A DNA stretch of 12,023 nucleotides from Stephanodiscus triporus (lineage: Eukaryota; Bacillariophyta; Thalassiosirophyceae; Thalassiosirales; Thalassiosiraceae): positions 1-12,023 of the forward strand of contig JALLAZ010000792.1 in assembly GCA_036939755.1 (NCBI GenBank). Reading direction: 5' to 3'. The notes under the pieces are model-generated. The model saw only the letters and a list, made by a program, of their open reading frames with translations. It ran no database searches and was not told the DNA's origin. The position numbers were made by a program, and so were the translations under genes. Below are positions 1 to 6,732 of this stretch, piece after piece (position 1 is the first letter of the stretch; every line of letters begins with the position of its first letter).

Positions 1-297
1 ATCTGACTCAGCAGAGCCTCTTGGAAACTCTGCAATATTAACATTAACAACTAAGCTCACAATTTAGTCAGTCTTTTACTTTTAGTTAGCATCACCTCTC
101 TTCTGCGAGGTAACGCAGTGAGGGGCTATCCAGCAATGCCAATGGCGTCTTTTGATTCAAGCCGCCACCAGACATAGGTTGGGTTGGGTGATCAACCTGA
201 TTGAGATTGTCTCTCTTTTGTTTTAATTTACCCAGGTAGTGAGGCTGATATTTGTCTATTTTACACAGTACTGGGCTCTACACAATTTCTATGCAAA

Positions 298-334
298 GTG
301 TTAGGTGAGTGTTAGCAAAGTGTTAGCAAAGTGT
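298..334. repeat. 11-bp tandem repeat
   Basis: Two perfect adjacent copies of GTGTTAGCAAA lie at 309-319 and 320-330. A diverged copy precedes them (298-308, GTGTTAGGTGA) and the start of a further copy follows (331-334). This is a minor tandem duplication in non-coding DNA with no evident function. Confidence 0.8.
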
Positions 335-382
335 CATATTGCTAAGCAGTCAATTGATATGTTAGCCATAGTATTCTTAAAC

Positions 383-447
383 ATATCTAAATGTATCTAA
401 ATATCTAAATATCTAAATATATCTAAATATATTTAAAAATGTCTAAA
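383..447. repeat. AT-rich tandem repeat, ATATCTAA-type unit
   Basis: Six to seven successive copies of a unit of 8-10 bp built on ATATCTAA are visible (ATATCTAA, ATGTATCTAA, ATATCTAA, ATATCTAA, ATATATCTAA and more degenerate copies). The array ends abruptly at a GC-rich segment starting near 448. It looks like ordinary minisatellite-like slippage DNA. Confidence 0.85.
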
Positions 448-496
448 AGGAGGTGCGATCTGCCCTGGTCGTACCCGCAGTGTGCAAGTCTGGGTC

Positions 497-593
497 GGAA
501 CCTGTGGGTCCTCGGACCTCCATGTGTAATCTTTATATTCTTTGTGTAATATTTGTGTTAACCAATAGAGGTCCATCTGTCCATCCAGGTTCC
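497..593. repeat. two-armed imperfect inverted repeat
   Basis: GGAACCTG at 497-504 is complementary to CAGGTTCC at 586-593. Inside it, GGACCTC at 514-520 is complementary to GAGGTCC at 568-574. The two paired blocks are separated by 9 and 11 unpaired bases, enclosing a 47-base AT-rich loop. The segment lies in an island much richer in G+C than the DNA on its left. It could be a worn foldback element or a structured transcript; no target-site duplication was recognised. Confidence 0.45.
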
Positions 594-1050
594 TCTGGAA
601 GCTCTCCCGCCACAATTCAGGACCCGTTTGGGACCCACCAATTGCCCAAGACCCGGCCCCGCTTGGACCTGTGCGGAACCCACCCCTACTAAACCCTCCA
701 TGCTCAACCCCTCACAAGCTCTTTTTTTGGGCTTTTCCTCACCTTCATCAGAGCCGCCCTTCCTAGTCAGATCTTGCAAACCATTGGAACCTTGTCTTAC
801 AAGTGAATACCCCACACATTTCACTCTTCAAGTTCAAAATCTTGCACTGTTGTTGGGAAGAACCGGTGAGATTCTGCCCTATGATTACATGCTCAGTCAC
901 AAAAAATTGACAGACTTTGTGCCCCACCGTTTTGACGAGGCTCAGGGTGGCTGAGGGCCAAAGGATGTCCACTGATACATTGATACAGCATCATTTGGCA
1001 ACCTCTGCTTTGGTGTTGAATTGGAGATTCTTGACATGGGTTAAGTGGTG

Positions 1051-1476
1051 TCAAGCAAGAGTGGAGCAGTTGTCTTGCTGGGTTTTGGTGGATGCATTGA
1101 ATTGATGGTAGGGAACAATAGTTGGGAGGATCCCAATAGGCAAAGCCATGTCAGAGATTTTGTATGGCGAACTCATGGTGAAGAGGCCAATGGGTGAATA
1201 GGGAGGCGCAACATTGATTGTTGGGACACATAACCCCTGGGCAATTTGCAAAAGATTTGGGTCCTCGTAGCTGGTCGTGCTGATCAACTGTGTCCCGAGG
1301 GATAATAAAGTTGAAGAGCGGGTTGACGAACCCGAAGAGGGAGCGGAGGGGGGCGTGGATCTCATTGCGGCACGGTTAGGCATCAGTATAAGTTTATTAT
1401 AAAGCTTCGTAACCTCACCTATGTGTTCCGGCACGTGCATCTCAACAATGATTTCCCAATGAAGAAAAAATTGCAA
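1051..1476 (-). CDS. unrecognised 141-codon ORF, doubtful
   Basis: This is the longest open frame in the left flank. The product would be 141 residues with a Ser/Thr/Pro-rich stretch around residues 38-60 followed by a hydrophobic, Pro-rich part. I recognise no domain, signal peptide or motif. An internal ATG at residue 38 could be an alternative start. The flanking DNA shows no continuation in another frame that looks coding. It may be a chance frame or a fragment of a decayed element. Confidence 0.13.
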   Translation of the reverse strand: MQFFLHWEIIVEMHVPEHIGEVTKLYNKLILMPNRAAMRSTPPSAPSSGSSTRSSTLLSLGTQLISTTSYEDPNLLQIAQGLCVPTINVAPPYSPIGLFTMSSPYKISDMALPIGILPTIVPYHQFNASTKTQQDNCSTLA

Positions 1477-1575
1477 TCCTTAACAGCTTAACAGCTAAGT
1501 CCGTTCAGGCGGGGGGGAAATTCCTGCCCCGTAGGATTGCTACATAGGAATTATTACCTCATCACTGTTGTCCCC

Positions 1576-1596
1576 ACACACCACACCACACCACAC
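1576..1596. repeat. CCACA microsatellite
   Basis: Three perfect CCACA units (1581-1595), preceded by the near-match ACACA, form a short period-5 tract in non-coding DNA. Confidence 0.75.
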
Positions 1597-3583
1597 AAAC
1601 ACCCCCGCCATGGTGAGCTATTTTCCCCTCCAGAAGCGTGGATCTCATGGGTAAGCCCATTCCAACGCAAGGGCGATGCAGAAGAGGGGTAGGGCAAGGG
1701 CACGGGCACACGGTTTTAATTAAATTGCAAAAATAACAGAGTAATTAATTAAATTCTACTGGCCTCTCTGTTTTTTCACTATTCGCTCGCCCGCCGTTGG
1801 AAACGGCAGCCAAAATGGCATCCATTGCCATCAGCAGGCCACCATAATATACTAGCTAAATTAATATATCAAATAGAACAATAGAATAGCTCAGCTTCAT
1901 GTTTAATTGACCATAAGATGGTCGTTTAGCCATGGTTATGTATGAAAAAAAAACAGCGACAGAAAAAATTCTCCTACTTTGTGGGACGTTTCAATGGCCA
2001 TGCGGATCAGGCAATATGATGCCGAGTGCATTGCTTGGATGCTGCCATTGGGCAAGTATTCACCCCGTATCACCCCAGCGGACGCCATCATGGTCATCAA
2101 TTTTGGCGTGAAAAATTGAGTTGTGCTGTGAATCGCTTTTCCAAAGCTAGCATTCAAAAGGCACAAATTGACCCTCTACTTAGCTCATTGAAGCAACAAG
2201 CTGCGTAGAAAGGTCGAACGCCACGATTAAAGCCAAAGAGCTCAGCTATCTTTCTGGCTATCAAAGGTTAACAACAACCAAAAATTCACGGAGATATTAG
2301 GTGTGCTCGAAGTTCGTTTAAAAATGTGCCATTGTGGCAGCACATAGCTGCTAAGCTGTTAATATTGCATGAAATTTTGTTCACCCATCCAGCAGTACGG
2401 CATGTGAATCGATCACTGCTGTAAGTGCACACTCCAGCAATTACAATTACAAGGGTGCGGGCCGAAGTCTGCATCTCTTGTAAATAATACCCCACTTTTA
2501 ACTTCTTGATACCTTCAACGCAAGATGACCAGCTTGGGATAGGGAATTCAATGGCTGCCATTCCACTGAGAGTTAGTTTTCTGGCAATTATGGCAACCCC
2601 AACAAAATGGAACAGGAAACCAGAAATGCCAACCTAGCGAGGTGGCCACTTTGCCATAGTTGTGACGTCAAGATTCGAGTTGGAGACTTTTATTATTGAT
2701 TTCCATTGACACCCCCAAAGGACTGTGTTTTTGCTTTTAATATGGACAACTCATATAAGATTTAGTACAATACCTTATGCCTCAGGAAAATGACATAACT
2801 TTCATGACATTGGTGCTCAGATGTAGTGGAATCAGGAGAAATCAACTAGACCACCATCAAATCATTGCTAATGGTGAAGTGGAGCTTCTCTCTTTGTCTT
2901 TGTCTTTGGCAAATTGGCAAGAGGGGGGATATTTATCTCCTTATGCTCTCATGTGTCATGATCATTTCTTTGAAGATGGACACCTGCAACACACTACTCC
3001 GATACTTCCTATTTTCCACCTTTGCCTCACATTTAAAAAAATGCCAATTGAGCCCCCAGACAAATGACACCGGATTGAAGCTGAAGTTCCAGCTTTCCAA
3101 TATATGATATACAAGCATCTAGGGTTATTGGACAGAAAAATTCTCAATTAACATTACATAGAAAACACTCGTCCCCTTCTTGCACAGGAACTGTTTTTTC
3201 ACTTTTGGTCAGTACGATCATATCAAAGACGAAAAATTATCCACCTATTGAATAGCTATCCATATCTCATTGCTCAGTAGAATACTCGGGATTTTTTTTC
3301 AATTAAGTAGGGGGGGGTCACCAAGGAAGCCTCCAAAAGTGTTGGTCGCATCTAGGGTATGGCTATTTCCTCATCATAGATTCTGGAACTTGAATATCAT
3401 CATGGTGAAATGAGCCTATAGAGAACAGAATTTTTGTTGTGGGTGAAACTCTTCACAAAGTTGTTGCAAGAAAAGAGCATAATTTGCCAAGTCTAAAAGA
3501 AACTTAGTACGTTACTTGAATACAAAGTCTCCCCCTCTTCCTTTCATGTGACATCATATCAGCCCAATTCCTCATTCAAGATC

Positions 3584-3662
3584 AGCTCCGTGGACGACGT
3601 ACCGAAATAAAGAGCGTCGGGACGGAGAGGTTCTTCTGGCATGGAAGTTCATCCACGGAGCT
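3584..3662. other. inverted repeat with two alternative hairpins
   Basis: An 11-bp arm, AGCTCCGTGGA (3584-3594), has a perfect reverse complement, TCCACGGAGCT, at 3652-3662. The left arm also has a second partner. CTCCGT (3587-3592) pairs with ACGGAG (3622-3627), and the inner CGACG (3595-3599) pairs with CGTCG (3615-3619), giving a compact stem-loop with a 15-base loop. The two foldings exclude each other. The element lies about 130 bp beyond the psbU stop, so it could be the 3' UTR of that gene, a small structured RNA, or a palindromic DNA element. It fits no tRNA or spliceosomal snRNA that I know. Confidence 0.5.
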
Positions 3663-3795
3663 CTATATGTCCTGATCAAGCAATGAGCACTCTATCCTCA
3701 TCCAACAATTATTAAAAATTATAAGAGACAATTTCTCACTTCGCACAAAGTTCGATGAAAAATCCTCATCCCAGATCGCGGCCGATTTTTTTCCC

Positions 3796-4579
3796 CTAGC
3801 GGTAAAGGCCGTTGTTGATGCGGTCGATGACGTATTCGGGGGAAGGGTCCTTGGTTGTGAATCGGCTCTCGTACTTCTTGATGACCTCCTTCTCCCCCGC
3901 GGAGAGTCCCGGGATGTTGTAAACCTCGGCGACCGACTTGTAGGGCCCGTGCGAGACGATCTTCCCGGCGGCGCCGGGGTACATGCCCGGCAGGCGGAGG
4001 TAGGCGCGTACGTTCGCGTTGTTGAGGTCGATGACGGACCCGCCGCCGAGGTAGGCGATGTTCTCGTAGTCGACCTTGGCGACGGCGGCCGCGGGGATCG
4101 CCGCGGCGGCGCCGATGGCGGCGGCGGCGCCGAGGAAAGCGCGGCGGTCGCTCTCGGCGGAGAGGGAGGTCTGTGCCGCGGGTTGCGCGTTGGGGGCGAA
4201 CGCGGCGGCGGAGCTGCGGGAGTGGGATCGAAAAATGGAGATGGGCGAGAGGGACTGGGTGAGTAAAAGCGCACTTCGTTTTGCAAACAAATAAAACGCG
4301 AAAGATCCCGTGCGTCTCCTTCATGCGAAATCCCACCGATTTCCACCACGTCTCTTCACTCCGAACCCACTCCATGTTGAATTATTTGAGCCGTCAATAT
4401 TTTACACCACGTGAACCGATGGGTCCATCGCCAGAGATTCACCCACGCGTCTCGGGCAACCCCCATCTTTCACGGCCCTAATAAATAGGTCACTGTCCAA
4501 CACTCCTCATGTGCTTTACAGATGTTAAATGCACTCGGATGACTTACGAGACAAGGGCGGCAACGATAGCGATCTTCAT
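3796..4579 (-). CDS. psbU: photosystem II extrinsic protein PsbU precursor, two exons
   Basis: The product is the 12-kDa extrinsic subunit of the oxygen-evolving complex, which shields the manganese cluster on the lumenal side of photosystem II. I read exon 1 at 4579-4548 and exon 2 at 4213-3796, joined across a 334-base GT..AG intron, giving 149 residues. Residues 1-16 are an ER-type signal peptide ending at AFAP, the diatom plastid motif. A second, thylakoid signal follows: RR at 34-35, an Ala-rich core and an AVA site ending at residue 56. The mature part of about 93 residues carries the PsbU core, including NANVRAY, the LPGMYP segment and the IPGLS segment, which form two helix-hairpin-helix-like turns. 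The in-frame ATG at 4290 lies inside the intron and would give a poor signal peptide, so I reject it. The gene is divergent from the FCP gene. Confidence 0.93.
4214..4547 (-). other. psbU intron, inside the signal-peptide coding region
   Basis: Read on the minus strand, the donor is GTAAGTC (4547-4541). The acceptor is a pyrimidine-rich tract ending in CCCGCAG, with AG at 4215-4214. Removing it joins TC to C, making a Ser codon and restoring a standard diatom signal peptide (MKIAIVAALVSSAAAFAP). The intron is long compared with the roughly 100 bases common in diatoms. It contains a CACGTG box at 4408-4413. Whether that box is used is unknown. Confidence 0.88.
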
Positions 4580-4953
4580 CTTGACAGGTTGTGGTTGATT
4601 TGGGGGAGAGGAAGTGTAGTGGGAGCGGAGCGACAGAGTTGAGTGACGCCGGTGCGATGGGAAGTGGAGGATTCGGGTTTGAACGAGTTGATTTGTGTGG
4701 GCGTGCCCGCTCAATCTCAACCCTCAAGATGCATGGGACTTGTTAGGCAAGTGGAAAGGTTGCGCGGGCCCGTATCCTATCCGAGCAAAATAGGCCCCCT
4801 AACTTAAGAGCGTCTGTCAATCGCCGAAGATCCACATTCAACTTGAGGAGTACGTCATAAACGAATTCCTGCATAGATTTTCTCCTTCCATTTTTTGGTT
4901 TCCGCCCACCTTCCACCCACAATCGGCAAATTATTTCCTAAATCTCTGCAACC
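4580..4953. promoter_or_regulatory. shared divergent promoter region of psbU and the FCP gene
   Basis: Only 374 bp separate the two start codons, and both genes point outward, so both promoters and both 5' UTRs must fit here. Visible candidate elements are TACGTCA at 4851-4857 (TGACGTA on the other strand, the core bound by CRE-type bZIP and aureochrome factors), a related TGACGC at 4643-4648, the palindrome CGGGCCCG near 4765, and the inverted repeat ACTTG-TTAGG-CAAGT at 4738-4752. No TATA box is obvious. Joint light control is inferred from the products, not shown. Confidence 0.6.
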
Positions 4954-5550
4954 ATGATGAAGCTCGCTGTCCTCGCCGCCGCGGCCGGCTCCGCCGCCGC
5001 CTTCGCCCCCGCTCCCATGGCCAAGACCTCCGCCGTGTCCCTCAACGCCTTCGCGGACGAGATCGGCGCCCTGCCCCCGGTCGGCTTCTGGGACCCCGCC
5101 GGCCTGTCCGACGGCATCTCCCAGGAGCGGTTCGACGAATACCGCCTCGCCGAGCTCAAGCACGGACGCGTCGCCCAGATGGCCGTCCTCGGCTACATCG
5201 CCCCGGAGACCTACCGCTTCGGGTACGACCTCACCCCCGACGGCTCGGTGAGCACCTCGGACATTCCCAACGGCCTCGCCGCCGTCGCCGCCGTGCCCTT
5301 CCTCGGCTGGGTCCAGATCGTCGCCTTCGTCGGGTGCGTCGAGACCTACGGCTGGTTCACCTCCCCCACCGGCGTGTTGGACCTCCCCCCCGACATCCTC
5401 GCCAAGCGCCAAACGGCCGAGCTCCAACACGGACGCCTCGCCATGCTTGCCTTCCTCGAGCTCATCCGCCACGACTCCCAGAACCTCGTCCAGCCCGGAT
5501 TCGATGGGTACGACAACCTCATCACCGGCCTTCCCTTCATCTACAACTAA
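4954..5550 (+). CDS. fucoxanthin-chlorophyll a/c-binding protein, Lhcf-like
   Basis: This is a light-harvesting antenna protein of the thylakoid membrane. It is intronless and 198 residues long, a normal FCP length. Residues 1-16 form a signal peptide ending at the AFAP motif, followed by a short transit peptide to about residue 32. Helix 1 (about 58-83) carries the chlorophyll ligands E67, H70 and R72 in ELKHGR. Helix 2 spans about 108-131. Helix 3 starts at about 152 and repeats the motif as ELQHGR (E156, H159, R161). The C-terminus ends in GLPFIYN, typical of Lhcf proteins. A second Met at residue 2 may be the real start, since many FCPs begin MKLA. Isoleucine is encoded by eight ATC, one ATT and no ATA, fitting strong expression. 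The exact Lhcf subgroup cannot be set from sequence alone. Confidence 0.95.
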   Translation: MMKLAVLAAAAGSAAAFAPAPMAKTSAVSLNAFADEIGALPPVGFWDPAGLSDGISQERFDEYRLAELKHGRVAQMAVLGYIAPETYRFGYDLTPDGSVSTSDIPNGLAAVAAVPFLGWVQIVAFVGCVETYGWFTSPTGVLDLPPDILAKRQTAELQHGRLAMLAFLELIRHDSQNLVQPGFDGYDNLITGLPFIYN

Positions 5551-5738
5551 ATATATCGATGATTGGCATGATTTCAGTTCATTCAATTGCAGGCTTCACT
5601 GCGGGCTGTAATGGATGGATAACTAACTTATAACTCTTGTGTTCCCATTCGTCGTCCTCTCAGCAAAGATTGGCTCATGGGACAACGTGCTATGGCGGCA
5701 TGTGGGTTAGGAACACCCAGGTGCCGATGACACCATAA

Positions 5739-5764
5739 CAAGCGGGGGACAATAGCCCCGTTTG
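5739..5764. terminator. GC-rich hairpin downstream of the FCP gene
   Basis: CAAGCGGGG (5739-5747) pairs over nine positions, one of them G-U, with CCCCGTTTG (5756-5764) around an 8-base loop. It lies about 190 bp after the FCP stop and could be a 3' UTR or RNA-processing structure. Eukaryotic genes do not use bacterial-type terminators, so the type label is only the closest available. Confidence 0.3.
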
Positions 5765-6360
5765 CAAGTTTTAAACAATTGATTCTGGCAAGACTGGGAA
5801 AATCTACTTTTCCTTGTTGTCCTTTTTCGATTAATCAACCAATAGATGAAATGTTAGTAAAGGACTGGTGTTTCGTATTTTTTCTCTTATGAAAAATGTT
5901 TTCATGATGCTTAGACGTTGCAGGACGATATCAAATAGAGTACTTTTCTGGGAGTGTTATGTAGCTCAAGAACGATATGTGGGGAGTAAAGGTAGCGTGC
6001 AGTACAACTGAGGTTTGGTTCTCTTGGTCGTGAGTGGAGTATACGACAGTGTATGTGCTTCCATAATTGAACACCAACGTCAAACTCGGCATTACTTGTG
6101 TCCACATTTTCCCCCTTCATTTGAATGAACCCCCGTGCAGGCACACAAACTTACTGGCACGACATTACTGTCACGATGTTGTAATGTATTTCCCCGCCAG
6201 TGGCACACAAACAAAATCCTTCTCACTGGAACTTCATTGTTCCAAACATTTCAAACATTTTTTGCTGGTGCCTTATTGCATATGCATTCAAATGAAAGGC
6301 AGCGCTGAACATACAACAAGACTGGTGCTGATGAAAAAGGCTATAAGCTACGATTGGAAT

Positions 6361-6389
6361 TGAAAAGCTCAGCTACTTTGTGCTTTTCA
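6361..6389. repeat. 8-bp inverted repeat
   Basis: TGAAAAGC (6361-6368) and GCTTTTCA (6382-6389) are perfect reverse complements around a 13-base loop that contains AGCTA. The function is unknown. Confidence 0.4.
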
Positions 6390-6489
6390 GGAGAACATGA
6401 AACAAGCTTGTGGTGTCTTTGTTCTAATAAGGTTAGCTTTCACTAAATGGTGAATAACTTACTAAGATGAGTGACTAGAATTTCTTACG

Positions 6490-6603
6490 TTATTTAGCTA
6501 GAGGGGTCTGTCCTGCATGCTGGCAGATCTCATCTTCTTCTGGATTGACAATGACCGTGCCAATATGGGAAGAGCCATCGTTTTCATGCACAAATACCAC
6601 CAT
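6490..6603 (-). CDS. possible 37-residue small protein or gene remnant
   Basis: A minus-strand frame runs from ATG at 6603 to TAA at 6490. It reads like coding sequence, with VHENDGSSHIGTVIVNPEED in its first half and an acidic middle. The frame stays open upstream of the ATG for another twelve codons to a stop, adding residues such as AFGLSLD. It lies 129 bases beyond the stop codon of the GS fusion gene on the same strand, so it could be that gene's 3' UTR, a remnant of a duplicated gene, or a terminal exon of an unseen transcript. I recognise no family. Confidence 0.22.
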   Translation of the reverse strand: MVVFVHENDGSSHIGTVIVNPEEDEICQHAGQTPLAK

Positions 6604-6732
6604 ATCCAAGCTTAGACCAAATGCGGATGGAATTCACAACTCAATACACATCACTCTAAGTGTGTAATTAGCTCTTGCAAAGATCAAAGGGAAACTTCGC
6701 TACGAATAGTATTACTATCGTACTTATTCTTC

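Larger units (their letters stand above)
1..3583. other. gene-poor AT-rich flank
   Basis: No convincing gene is visible in these 3.6 kb. The open frames are short, overlap on both strands, lack recognisable domains and show no splice-linked continuation that I could find. The stretch holds the tandem repeats and inverted repeats listed separately, a GC-richer island at about 450-760, and homopurine tracts such as the eight G's at 3310-3317. No tRNA-like or rRNA-like sequence was seen. It may be decayed mobile-element sequence, but no reverse transcriptase, integrase or transposase motif is readable, so that remains a guess. Confidence 0.6.
5551..6489. other. intergenic spacer downstream of the FCP gene
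   Basis: About 0.9 kb of AT-rich sequence must include the FCP 3' UTR. Overlapping frames on both strands at 5911-6363 show no domain and disagree with each other, so I do not call them. Two hairpins listed separately are the only structure seen. The block ACGATT-N10-AGCTCAGCTA at 6350-6375 also occurs at 2223-2248. Confidence 0.6.

Noticed and set aside
1610..1660. Possible first exon ATGGTGAGC followed by a GTAAGC donor
   Set aside because: The start context is good, but the peptide is 14 residues and no matching downstream exon or protein was found.
1936..2208. Overlapping 76- and 60-codon frames on opposite strands
   Set aside because: Neither shows a known domain; the plus frame begins with GTG and both sit in gene-poor DNA.
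2777..3147. Several frames of 60-96 codons
   Set aside because: They overlap on both strands, include low-complexity TCTTTG repeats and show no family features.
3584..3662. tRNA or spliceosomal snRNA
   Set aside because: No T-loop consensus, anticodon arm or snRNA core motif fits the paired segments.
3663..4375. Two minus-strand frames of 228 and 218 codons over psbU
   Set aside because: They are Arg/Pro/Ser-rich shadows caused by the high GC of the psbU exon; the PsbU frame has the recognisable domain and targeting signals.
4855..5586. 243-codon minus-strand frame opposite the FCP gene
   Set aside because: Gly/Val/Glu-rich composition is the antisense image of C-ending codons; the plus strand encodes a clear FCP.
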